Below, piece after piece: positions 17,640 through 25,487 of a DNA stretch of 64,000 bases (its first letter is position 1; every line of letters starts with the position of its first letter). The position numbers and the translations under genes are program-made. The notes under the pieces were generated by a model. That model saw only the letters and a program-made list of their open reading frames with translations, had not been told where the DNA came from and did no database searches. The DNA comes from Stenomitos rutilans HA7619-LM2 (lineage in GTDB: Bacteria > Cyanobacteriota > Cyanobacteriia > Leptolyngbyales > Leptolyngbyaceae). The stretch is from assembly GCA_019358945.1 (NCBI GenBank), contig JAHHIE010000001.1, positions 186,001 through 250,000 on the forward strand. Direction: 5' to 3'.

Positions 17640-18020
17640 ATGGCAGATGAGAACCCGGCTGGAATTGGGCTGGCAGAACTGATTCAACAAGTGAAACAGG
17701 AGTTGTTGACACCTGCCGAGAGTGAAGGTGTAGATTTTCCCCTCCTGGCAGTAGACTCAGTAGAACTGGAATTGCAGGTAACGGTGAAGAAGGAAGGCAA
17801 AGGTGGAGTCAAAATCTACGTCCTGGAAGTTGGGGGCGGCGGTAGCCGGGATGATGTTCAGAAAGTGAAAGTCACTCTCTCGCCACTGTTAACTAAAGAA
17901 ATGCTGTTAGATTTGTACCGCAAACGACATCCCGAACAGTTAAAAGAGTTCGTTGCTCAAAATCTGGAAGGCTTGATGAAGACCGTTGAGGATGGCAGTC
18001 GGCTTGGCGACCAATTCTAG
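17640..18020 (+). CDS. Trypco2 (trypsin-co-occurring domain 2) protein
   Basis: A 126-residue single-domain protein. GIGLAELIQQVKQELL, then DSVELELQVTVKKEGKGGVK and IYVLEVGGGGSRDD with KVKVTLSPLL match the trypco2 domain, described as an effector-associated domain found beside trypsin-like and other proteases in bacterial conflict and signalling systems. The C-terminal 40 residues are helical. No signal peptide, so cytosolic. GGAGG lies about 10 bases before the ATG at 17640; a GTG at 17580 abutting the MITE is less likely. It is 21 bp upstream of the CHAT-CHASE2 gene and would be co-expressed with it. Confidence 0.85.
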   Translation: MADENPAGIGLAELIQQVKQELLTPAESEGVDFPLLAVDSVELELQVTVKKEGKGGVKIYVLEVGGGGSRDDVQKVKVTLSPLLTKEMLLDLYRKRHPEQLKEFVAQNLEGLMKTVEDGSRLGDQF

Positions 18021-18041
18021 CGACTGTACTGAGGTAAGTGG

Positions 18042-20654
18042 ATGGAACTGTTCGAGCTATATCTTGCTCCTGGTGAAGCCGCCAACCAATTCAAAGTAAC
18101 GGTGAGCCAGTCTTCTGTGGGGGAAGGCTCGGTTGAGTCACTACTACCATTTTTTGAGGGGGAGCATGACTGGCGGACAACCCTACTCAAAACGATGGAG
18201 TCCACCGCCTTCGATCCTGACAACTTTCAAATCCCAAATGAGCAAGCCTGGATGGTTCATGCAGGTCTTCTTTCCAACGATCGCCAGACCCTGCATCCCA
18301 CCCGATTGAAAACGATTGGGCGATCGCTCTATCAGGCGTTGTTTCCCCAAGACAGTGTGGTCAAGCAACGGTTGCAGTCTGCTCTAAGCTTTGCCGAGAG
18401 CAAGGATATACGCTTGCATATCCGCCTAAAATTTGATGCCAATTCTACTCCGCGATCGCGCTTGGCAGACTATCCCTGGGAACTGATCCACGATGGTCAA
18501 CGGTTTCTCGCGCAACATCAGGTGACGTTCTCCCGCTACATCGCGCATGACACGGTTCCGCCAAACCTACCAGCAACCAAGCAAATCACGGTTTTGCTGG
18601 TCTCGTCCTCTGCATCCGATGTGGCTCAAGGGTTGAAGCCAATCTCCACAACCGAGCAACAGGCCATTCAGCAGGGATTGGAAAAAGCAACGCAAACAGG
18701 AGACATCCGCTTAGTGCAACTGGAGCGCTCAACGCTCAGGCATTTGAGGGCATATCTGACAGAACAGACTGGAGATGCCTACCCTCAGGTACTGCACTTT
18801 GATGGGCACGGCTTGTTTGGTAAGCGCTGTGTCAATGAGCAGTGCCGCGCTATCCATAAGGGAATCAAAGTTGAGCGTTGTCGAATTTGCGGGACAGCAT
18901 TGCCAGATGCTCAGGGCTATCTGGTCTTTGAGCAAGAAGACGGGAAGCCAGACTATGTTAGTGCAGCGGCATTAGGGGCATTGCTCCAACAAACGAGTTT
19001 TGCTGATGGCACTCGCTCATCCAACAGAATTGCCTTGACAGTGCTGAGTGCGTGTCAATCTGGGATGTCTGTTGTAGGCGATTCTCTCTTTAATGGTATG
19101 GCCCAAAACTTGATCAGCCATCGGGTTCCTGCGGTCGTGGCGATGCAATATTCCGTCAGTGTGCAATCAGCAGCCCAGTTCGCAGAACAGTTTTATCGGT
19201 CATTAGGACAAAAAAATGCGCTGGCGATCGCGGTAAGCCAGGGTAGAGAAGCAATGGGTGCAGAAGGAAACCAATGGTATCGTCCGGTGCTTTATTTGCG
19301 CTGGCGAGACAATGGCGGGGGGCAGTTGTTTGCAATCACCCACCCGTCTGATGTTTTCTCACCAACAACCAAAGCTTCTAAACCAATTGAGCAAGCTGTT
19401 GGCTGGCTTGGACGCTCCTGGTATCGCTGCGTTTCGATCGTAAGTTTGGGGGTAACGAGCATTGTCTTTGGATTACGCCTTCAAGGAAATTTGCAACCTT
19501 ATGAGCTAGCGGCGTTTGACAGGTTACTCAACATACGAATCAATGACCAACCGGATGATCGGTTGTTGATTGTTGAGATCAATAAGAATGACGTGAAGCG
19601 ATGGGGAGGAGGACAGACAAAGGAGCGAGCCACTTTGTCAGATGACGTCATTACTAAACTATTGCAAACGCTTGACCGTTACGAACCGAAGGCGATCGGG
19701 CTAGATGTCTATCGCCCCTTTGCTGCTGAACCCAATAGCGAACTAGAGCGGCGTTTGAGAACAGATCAAAAAATTGTTTCTGTCTGCAAAGCTTCTGATC
19801 AGTCAGATTACGAAGCTGATGCCTATGCTCCTCCTCCTGAGCTGCCATTAGAGCGTCAGGGTTTTAGTGATTTTATTTACCTGGAAGATGGTGGAGCTAA
19901 TGGTGGAGTTATCCGGCGCTATCTGTTTGCAATGAAACCAGATGCGACATCTCCTTGTAAGGCTGGGTTTGCCTTTAGCTTTCAGTTAGCGATGAAATAC
20001 TTGAGCGTTGAGCCAGAATTAACTGATGAAGGATACAAACTTGGTGATACTCTTTTTACTCCCATGAATTACCCAGCAGGGGGGTATTGGAACTTCGACG
20101 ATCGGGGGCATCAAGTATTGCTTGATTATCGGGCACCAGAAGGTTCAGTCAGAAAGATTGCTACGACCAAAACGCTGACTGAGATTCTTGAAGAAAAAGG
20201 TATTAATGAGGACTTAAAGAGACGGATTATCATGGTTGCGGTCACCGATCCAGAGTTTCGGGACTATTGGCATACACCTCTCAGTGATAACCCAGTACCG
20301 GGAATTATCATCCATGCACAAATGGTTGGTCAGATCCTGAGAGTTGTTGAGGATAAGCAGCGTATGATCTGGTACTTGCCTTCAGCAGCAGAATTACTTT
20401 GGGTTGTGGGTTGGACAGTCGGCAGTAGTTTACTTGTTTGGAAAAGCTACCGTTTTCTACTATTTGCTTTATCCCTGGCAACGGTATCGAGTATTTTGGT
20501 AGCAAGTTGTACTCTTGCATTTGTTCTTCTCCGACTCTGGCTGCCACTGATCCCTACATTATTTGTCTTAATTCCTACAGGTAGTTTTGTTTTTCTAGTC
20601 AAGTTTTACGCCGACAAAAGCTTCACAGAATCTGATACTGAGGGACGTGTATGA
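18042..20654 (+). CDS. CHAT-CHASE2 membrane protein (caspase-like protease with periplasmic sensor)
   Basis: An 870-residue protein. Residues 125-430 form a CHAT domain with the dyad H256 (LHFDGHGLFG) and C338 (LSACQSGMS). Between the two lies a four-cysteine insert (C263, C268, C280, C283) that looks like a zinc ribbon. A membrane helix spans about 461-479. Residues 485-775 form a CHASE2 domain (AFDRLLNIR, DDRLLIVEINKNDVKRWG, PKAIGLDVYRP, PVPGIIIHAQMVGQIL). Three more membrane helices follow (about 783-850). CHASE2 is an extracytoplasmic sensor, so the layout is cytosolic protease plus periplasmic sensor. No kinase or cyclase is attached. The stop overlaps the DUF928 start (ATGA). Confidence 0.92.
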   Translation: MELFELYLAPGEAANQFKVTVSQSSVGEGSVESLLPFFEGEHDWRTTLLKTMESTAFDPDNFQIPNEQAWMVHAGLLSNDRQTLHPTRLKTIGRSLYQALFPQDSVVKQRLQSALSFAESKDIRLHIRLKFDANSTPRSRLADYPWELIHDGQRFLAQHQVTFSRYIAHDTVPPNLPATKQITVLLVSSSASDVAQGLKPISTTEQQAIQQGLEKATQTGDIRLVQLERSTLRHLRAYLTEQTGDAYPQVLHFDGHGLFGKRCVNEQCRAIHKGIKVERCRICGTALPDAQGYLVFEQEDGKPDYVSAAALGALLQQTSFADGTRSSNRIALTVLSACQSGMSVVGDSLFNGMAQNLISHRVPAVVAMQYSVSVQSAAQFAEQFYRSLGQKNALAIAVSQGREAMGAEGNQWYRPVLYLRWRDNGGGQLFAITHPSDVFSPTTKASKPIEQAVGWLGRSWYRCVSIVSLGVTSIVFGLRLQGNLQPYELAAFDRLLNIRINDQPDDRLLIVEINKNDVKRWGGGQTKERATLSDDVITKLLQTLDRYEPKAIGLDVYRPFAAEPNSELERRLRTDQKIVSVCKASDQSDYEADAYAPPPELPLERQGFSDFIYLEDGGANGGVIRRYLFAMKPDATSPCKAGFAFSFQLAMKYLSVEPELTDEGYKLGDTLFTPMNYPAGGYWNFDDRGHQVLLDYRAPEGSVRKIATTKTLTEILEEKGINEDLKRRIIMVAVTDPEFRDYWHTPLSDNPVPGIIIHAQMVGQILRVVEDKQRMIWYLPSAAELLWVVGWTVGSSLLVWKSYRFLLFALSLATVSSILVASCTLAFVLLRLWLPLIPTLFVLIPTGSFVFLVKFYADKSFTESDTEGRV

Positions 20655-21493
20655 ACCCCTGGCTTAAGCAAGTCAAATTTGTCCATGCTTTGGCAATTGC
20701 TATTGTCATATCTACAATTTATGTTCCTGAAGCATTAGCTAAGCCAGCTCGATCGCCAAATCTTCTAGTGCAAATTCTTCGCTTTTTTACTCCACGCGAT
20801 AATCGTAATCGGGAGTCGCCCGCTGGACGACAAAAAGGTGGGGCCACTCGCGATCGCTGTCCCACGATCCAACCACCCCAACCACCCCTAACGGCACTCG
20901 TGCCTGCAACACCTGATGGAACTCCATTTGTCGAAAAGACGATTCAAGACCGTCCCATCTTCTGGTTTTATGTTCCCTTCGTGCCAACCTCAAGCCGCAA
21001 TGCTGAATTTGCGATCTTTGATGAAAGCGAAAAGGATGTCTATGCTGCAAAATTTCTCCTCACTCAGCAACCAGGCATTGTGCGTCTGCAACTACCCAAC
21101 ACGATGCCAGCTTTGCAGGAAGGCAAACGGTATCGCTGGGTTTTTTCCGTTATTTGTAATGCAGCCAACCGCTCTGGGGACGCAACCGTTAATGGTTGGG
21201 TACAACGAGTGTCATTAACCCCAGAACTCAACCGTCAGTTGCAACAGAAGAATGAGTTAACAGTGATTTCAGCTTATGCCAATGCAGCATTATGGCACGA
21301 GATGTTGACCGCTATGGCAGAGTTTCAACGGCAAAAGCCTCAAAATTCTCAAGCTAAAGCAACCTGGATGTCTACATTACATCTGCTTGGGCTGACCAAA
21401 CCCGTCTCAGATCATTGGAACACCTATCGACTGCCGCTAACCTCTCCACTTCCGCAAACCTCGGGGGGTTTCACCAAGAATCAAGCAATGTGA
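20651..21493 (+). CDS. DUF928 exported protein
   Basis: A 280-residue protein with a signal peptide (hydrophobic to about residue 30, ALAKPA) and the DUF928 pattern: PLTALVPATPDGTPFVEKTI, RPIFWFYVPF, AEFAIFDESEKDVYAAKF, GKRYRWVFSVICN and a helical part with ANAALWHEMLTAMAEF. DUF928 genes are repeatedly found next to CHASE2 and CHAT genes in cyanobacteria, to my knowledge, without a known activity. It overlaps the upstream gene by 4 bp, so it is translationally coupled. The last dozen residues (QTSGGFTKNQAM) are encoded by a repeat-like sequence, suggesting the original stop was lost or moved. Confidence 0.9.
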   Translation: MNPWLKQVKFVHALAIAIVISTIYVPEALAKPARSPNLLVQILRFFTPRDNRNRESPAGRQKGGATRDRCPTIQPPQPPLTALVPATPDGTPFVEKTIQDRPIFWFYVPFVPTSSRNAEFAIFDESEKDVYAAKFLLTQQPGIVRLQLPNTMPALQEGKRYRWVFSVICNAANRSGDATVNGWVQRVSLTPELNRQLQQKNELTVISAYANAALWHEMLTAMAEFQRQKPQNSQAKATWMSTLHLLGLTKPVSDHWNTYRLPLTSPLPQTSGGFTKNQAM

Positions 21494-21508
21494 CCAACAG
21501 ACTGGCTT

Positions 21509-21524
21509 AAACCTCCGAGGTTTT
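21509..21524. terminator. Short palindrome between convergent genes
   Basis: AAACCTCCGAGGTTTT lies between the stops of the DUF928 gene and the Uma2 gene. A related sequence occurs at 21458-21480 and again at 58867. It may act as a weak bidirectional terminator or be a repeat. Confidence 0.35.
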
Positions 21525-21536
21525 GGTAAAGTGCGG

Positions 21537-22151
21537 CTATTTCTGCGATCGCGCCTTCAGTGCCTCACGAAACGCCATCACTGCATCAAACTGCTCCTCT
21601 GGTTTCACATACCTCGCTAACAGCTCAACATTACAATCTGGTAGCAACTCACTCACTGCAACTAATTCATATACCTCAGCCCGCAAATGATAGATTGCAA
21701 AGCGTCCATTTTCCCACACCCATACCTCCGTAACCTCCAGCCCTCGGTAAATCTCAAGCTTATCCACCATGCCGCTACTCAGTACAACCTCAATTGCCAA
21801 ATCAGGAAACTCCTTTTTCTGCCCCAGGCAATAGCACTCATCCGGCTCCAATCCCCGCTGTTTAGCAACCTTGCGAAACGTTGCCGAACCAATAGCATGA
21901 AAGCGAGTGCGGGTTTCCTGAAAGTATGCCTCCATCAACATCCCAATCATTTTCTTGAGTTCTTCGTGCAGAGGCGATGTGGTCATAATTTCTAACGCGC
22001 CTTCCAGATAGCTCAACCGCAAAGCAGGGAAATCATCACCCAGGGTAGCTAGCAAAATCTCATACTGCTGCCAACTTACACCCTGAAGCACCACGCGCTG
22101 TTCTGGCAAAGATTGTTCGTCAATCGATGAAGACAGAAGTTGAGGAGCCAT
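21537..22151 (-). CDS. Uma2 family (DUF820) PD-(D/E)XK nuclease-like protein
   Basis: A 204-residue member of the Uma2 family, which is greatly expanded in cyanobacteria. It shows the restriction-endonuclease-like core: YLEGALEIMTTSPLHE, then EFPDLAIEVVLSSGMVDKLEIYRGLEVTEVWVWE with the D-E-K triad. The biological role of the family is unsettled. The ATG at 22151 is preferred over a GTG three codons upstream. It is convergent with the DUF928 gene, and the gap is only 43 bp. Confidence 0.92.
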   Translation of the reverse strand: MAPQLLSSSIDEQSLPEQRVVLQGVSWQQYEILLATLGDDFPALRLSYLEGALEIMTTSPLHEELKKMIGMLMEAYFQETRTRFHAIGSATFRKVAKQRGLEPDECYCLGQKKEFPDLAIEVVLSSGMVDKLEIYRGLEVTEVWVWENGRFAIYHLRAEVYELVAVSELLPDCNVELLARYVKPEEQFDAVMAFREALKARSQK

Positions 22152-22257
22152 AGGATTCACGTCAAATTCGTCCTTTCATACTAGGCGATTAGCGCGTCCT
22201 CTATGTAGTACGATCGCCCCTGATTGTAGATTGAGTAGAACAAGGTTGCCACTATGC

Positions 22258-22851
22258 ATGATTGTGAGTATGCATGAACCTTTGGAAACGTTTGTTCGAC
22301 AGATTGCGCCCCAGTTCACCATTGACTGGAATCGGGTAGAGCCGCTTCTCATGTCAAAGAAACTGCGAAAGGGAGAGTTTCTGTTTCAGGAGGGCGATCG
22401 GTGTGAGTTTGTCGGCCTCACGCTGAAGGGTTGCTTACGGATGTTTTTTCTCAAAGACGGTAAAGAACTCACGCTGTTTTTCCAGCCTGAAAAGCATGTC
22501 TTTGGCGACTACCAGAGCTTCCGGCAACAGCAGCCAGCTTGCTTTTCCTGCCAAGCGATCGAAGCATCCGAAGTACTGCTGATCAATCAACAGGTCATGC
22601 AAACCTTGGAAGCCGCACCCGATGGTCAACGCTTACTGCGGCTGCTTGTTGAACATCTGGCCTTTCGGTTGCGCGATCGGTTGCTGTCCCTGTACCGCGA
22701 TACACCAGAGCAACGATATTTGTGTTTATTGGAAACAGAGCCACAGCTTTTGCAGCGGCTGCCCCAGCATTATCTCGCCTCTCATTTGGGTATTGAAGCA
22801 GAATCGCTCAGTCGGTTAAAGCGAAGAATTTATCAGCGCAGGCTTTCTTAA
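22258..22851 (+). CDS. Crp/Fnr family transcriptional regulator
   Basis: About 197 residues. The cyclic-nucleotide-type sensor spans LRKGEFLFQEGDRCEFVGLTLKG to FGDYQSF. A short helix-turn-helix sits at the C-terminus (YLASHLGIEAESLSRLKRRI), as in the sub-group lacking a classical cAMP motif. AAGG precedes the ATG at 22258; an ATG four codons later (MHEPLETF) is equally possible. It is followed after about 60 bp by an SRPBCC-fold gene on the same strand, so a joint transcript is likely. Confidence 0.88.
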   Translation: MIVSMHEPLETFVRQIAPQFTIDWNRVEPLLMSKKLRKGEFLFQEGDRCEFVGLTLKGCLRMFFLKDGKELTLFFQPEKHVFGDYQSFRQQQPACFSCQAIEASEVLLINQQVMQTLEAAPDGQRLLRLLVEHLAFRLRDRLLSLYRDTPEQRYLCLLETEPQLLQRLPQHYLASHLGIEAESLSRLKRRIYQRRLS

Positions 22852-22912
22852 CCCATGTCAATGCAATGGGCTGTGGAGGGCGGATAGCATAATCTTGCTG
22901 CAATTGAGAACA

Positions 22913-23350
22913 ATGATGGAAATTAATGCAAATGCACCTGCGATCGCGCGTCACGAACTGTTCATTCACGCATCCAGTGAGAAAATCTGGCAACTCCTTG
23001 CCGACATCAACCATTGGCCTACCTGGCATCCAGCCATTGCAGAAGCCAAGCTAGAAGGCTTACTCCAATCCGGTTCGACCTTTCGTTGGAAGTCTGGTGG
23101 CACTGCGATTCAATCGACGCTGCAAGAGGTACAGCCTCAGCACCGCTTGAGTTGGACAGGCAAAGCACTTGGCACACGCGCCATTCATGTCTGGATTCTA
23201 GAACCGCAACCCAATGGAGTGCTGGTTAAAACCGAAGAATCCTTTGATGGTTGGCTGGTCGGTTTGCTGAAGGGCATGATGCAAAAAACGCTGGATACCT
23301 CGCTAAAAAGCTGGCTGGAGCGTTTAAAGCAAGTTGCTGAAACAGCTTAA
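22913..23350 (+). CDS. SRPBCC family (polyketide cyclase/START-like) protein
   Basis: A 145-residue helix-grip protein. HELFIHASSEKIWQLLADINHWPTWHPAI is the standard SRPBCC opening, followed by a FRWKSGGTAIQSTL strand pair, LSWTGKALGTRAIHVW and a C-terminal long helix (LKSWLERLKQVA). The fold binds small hydrophobic ligands in its cavity; no catalytic residues can be assigned. The ATG at 22913 fits the family start. Being next to a Crp-type regulator, it may belong to that regulator's response, which is inference. Confidence 0.9.
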   Translation: MMEINANAPAIARHELFIHASSEKIWQLLADINHWPTWHPAIAEAKLEGLLQSGSTFRWKSGGTAIQSTLQEVQPQHRLSWTGKALGTRAIHVWILEPQPNGVLVKTEESFDGWLVGLLKGMMQKTLDTSLKSWLERLKQVAETA

Positions 23351-23370
23351 CAGGACTCAAAATTTGAGTT

Positions 23371-23649
23371 CTATACTGCTGATCGTCCACCGTTGCTGTC
23401 TACGTAACCGCGTAGAACCGAATTGATTAAGGCTTGATAATCTTTATCTTCGGCTTGAAACCATCTCAGAATATCTGAATCAATCTAAACCAGTCGCTGT
23501 GCTTGAGAGGCGGGAATTCTTACAGTAGCCTTTTCAAAAAACGCTTCCGTCAAGGGTGGAATATCAGAATAGTCAATGCCTTCGTCATCCATTGCTTCGA
23601 GTGCTGCCCAATTAGTACGAGAGGTATTGCTCAAGTCTTTGCCGTTCAT
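23371..23649 (-). pseudogene. BrnA-type antitoxin, interrupted by one in-frame stop
   Basis: Reading from the ATG at 23649, the frame gives a BrnA-like antitoxin (TNWAALEAMDDEGIDYSDIP, then EAFFEKATVRIPASQAQRLV) but meets TAG at 23485-23487. The frame continues after it with IDSDILRWFQAEDKDYQALI and NSVLRGYVDSNGG, the ribbon-helix-helix half of the family, up to a stop at 23371. A single CAG-to-TAG type change explains it. BrnA normally represses and neutralises the ribonuclease toxin BrnT encoded just upstream; no brnT is visible, only the end of trhO 28 bp away. It is therefore probably a dead solitary antitoxin. Confidence 0.82.
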
Positions 23650-23677
23650 AACGATTTGCCCTTCGTGCTGAAAAGTT

Positions 23678-24547
23678 TCATCTTGCTTGCTGTCGTCGTG
23701 CTTCTTGACGAGTGCGTTTGGCTTCTGTGAGTTGATCAACACAATGGGGACAGGCAACCCCATCTTCGTAGTCTGGAGAAGCTTTGTCTTCCTCAGAGAT
23801 AGGATGTCCACAGGCGCGACACATCTCATGGGTGCCAGGTTCTAGCCCATGCTGCACGGCAATCCGTTGATCGAAGACAAAACATTCGCCCTCCCATAAG
23901 CTTTCATCGGCAGGCACCTCTTCCAGATACTTGAGGATGCCGCCCTTGAGGTGATAGACCGCCTCGAAGCCCTGCGTCAGCATAAACGCAGACGCTTTTT
24001 CACAGCGGATGCCACCTGTGCAGAAGAGCGCGACTTTTTTGTGTTCTACAGGATCGAGGTGGGTGCGGACATATTCTGGAAACTGACGGAACGATCGCGT
24101 CTGAGGATTTTCTGCTCCCTGAAAGCTGCCAATGCTCACTTCATAGTCGTTGCGTGTGTCAATCACAGTGACATCAGGATCGGCGATCAGTGCATTCCAA
24201 TCGTTTGGATCGACATAGATGCCAACTTGAGTATTCGGATTGGCTTCAGGTACGCCGATCGTCACAATTTCCGCTTTCAGTCGTACCTTCATGCGATCGA
24301 ACGGCTGTGACTGAGCAAACGATTCCTTATGTTCTAAATCTGTCAAACGAGGATCGGCGCGCAGAAAGGATAATACCGCATCGATCGCGTCACGTGAGCC
24401 TGCGATCGTGCCATTGATCCCTTCCTCTGCTAGCAAAATCGTCCCCTTCACGCCTTCTAACTGGCACTGTGCTAGCAAGGACGACTGCTTCTCGGCAGCA
24501 TCCGGGAGGCTGATAAATTTGTAAAGTGTCGCAACAACTACCGTCAT
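23678..24547 (-). CDS. trhO: tRNA uridine(34) hydroxylase (rhodanese-like)
   Basis: A 289-residue protein of the YceA/TrhO family, which hydroxylates wobble uridine 34 of certain tRNAs using oxygen (first step of mo5U/cmo5U). It has the N-terminal acylphosphatase-like part ([17 protein letters not shown]), a rhodanese domain with the active cysteine loop [13 protein letters not shown], and a C-terminal zinc-binding pair (CRACGHP and CPHCVDQ). The ATG at 24547 is used rather than a GTG 30 bp upstream. It is monocistronic apart from the downstream brnA remnant. Confidence 0.95.
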   Translation of the reverse strand: MTVVVATLYKFISLPDAAEKQSSLLAQCQLEGVKGTILLAEEGINGTIAGSRDAIDAVLSFLRADPRLTDLEHKESFAQSQPFDRMKVRLKAEIVTIGVPEANPNTQVGIYVDPNDWNALIADPDVTVIDTRNDYEVSIGSFQGAENPQTRSFRQFPEYVRTHLDPVEHKKVALFCTGGIRCEKASAFMLTQGFEAVYHLKGGILKYLEEVPADESLWEGECFVFDQRIAVQHGLEPGTHEMCRACGHPISEEDKASPDYEDGVACPHCVDQLTEAKRTRQEARRQQAR

Positions 24548-24911
24548 GGGTTTATCAATCGCTTTGGCGTTCACCACCGGGCCGCGAATCCCAACTCTGC
24601 CGTTGTCTCAGCTTGCCAGCCTTCAAAAATTACTCGCTGCAAAGAAATGAGAGATTAAGCAACGTAGAGATCTAGCCTACGGCAGGGAATCTTTAGACCA
24701 GTTTAGATATTCTAGTGAAGACGATCGTACCGTGTAGCCACTAGAACTTAGCGTCGTGGTGCGATCGCAGTATGTATGATCTGGATCGAACATCTTTAGC
24801 AAGTGCGTCTCTGGTGCCGTCAGCGATAGTTGCGGCTAAAAATCTAGCAGCAGCACTTACAGCACCACCATTGACGCTTATAACTAAATCAGGGCATGAG
24901 GAGATGATGAG
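24548..24911. other. Intergenic region upstream of trhO and the 24912 gene
   Basis: Holds divergent promoters for trhO and the membrane gene. A HIP1-like gcgatcgc occurs at 24762. I see no repeat, RNA gene or coding frame that I would support; an antisense frame rich in isoleucine (24741-24929) is noise. Confidence 0.5.
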
Positions 24912-25403
24912 ATGAATAATCAAGTGCAATCACAAGCAGCAAAAGTTTGGGGCATTATCAAAGACCCCGCCACTGGCGCAACCTACACTCAAACGGTTTC
25001 CACAACCTGGTTGATTCTCAAGGAAACAGGCTACCTGCTGTGGTTGGTTATCTGTTTGACGCTGGTGTTTGGCGACTGGATCTGGCGAACGGGCTACCGC
25101 ACAGGCTGGAGCACCCGCGAATGGATCAACAATTTTGAGAAGCCGAATCCCGATCGCGTAGCTCAAGATGCGGGCCAGGGGCTACTCGAAGCCAGTAAGT
25201 CAGCGCTTGCCAGCACACTTGCTACAGCCAGAAATCAGCTTGGCATTGAAGCTAAGCCTGAGCCGCTGCCAACCCGTGCGCCCATTGCGGCTACACCCAC
25301 GCCCACCCCCACGCCGACACCCCCGCCACGCCCAACCCCCGCGCCCACCTTCACGCCTTCAACACCCCCAACGCCTAAAACCGAAGAGCTAGACTCTGAA
25401 TAA
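24912..25403 (+). CDS. Single-pass membrane protein with proline-rich tail
   Basis: A 163-residue protein with one membrane segment (GYLLWLVICLTLVFGDWIW, residues 39-58), an amphipathic stretch, and a C-terminal 60-residue Pro/Thr tail built on PTPTP units and ending TPKTEELDSE. No known domain. GAGGAGATGATGAG precedes the ATG and gives a good ribosome binding site. It is upstream of speA on the same strand, 84 bp away, so it might share a transcript, but no functional link is evident. Conserved-looking rather than known. Confidence 0.7.
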   Translation: MNNQVQSQAAKVWGIIKDPATGATYTQTVSTTWLILKETGYLLWLVICLTLVFGDWIWRTGYRTGWSTREWINNFEKPNPDRVAQDAGQGLLEASKSALASTLATARNQLGIEAKPEPLPTRAPIAATPTPTPTPTPPPRPTPAPTFTPSTPPTPKTEELDSE

Positions 25404-25487
25404 GTGTTGGGTGCCCTACCTTACCTACGACATCAGAAGGGATGCGGTAGACTAGCACTTCAGAGATGATTGCGAGGGCAAGGAACA

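Noticed and set aside
17626-17645. A tRNA-like GGTTCGA string
   Set aside because: No cloverleaf can be built around it; it is the ribosome-binding region of the trypco2 gene.
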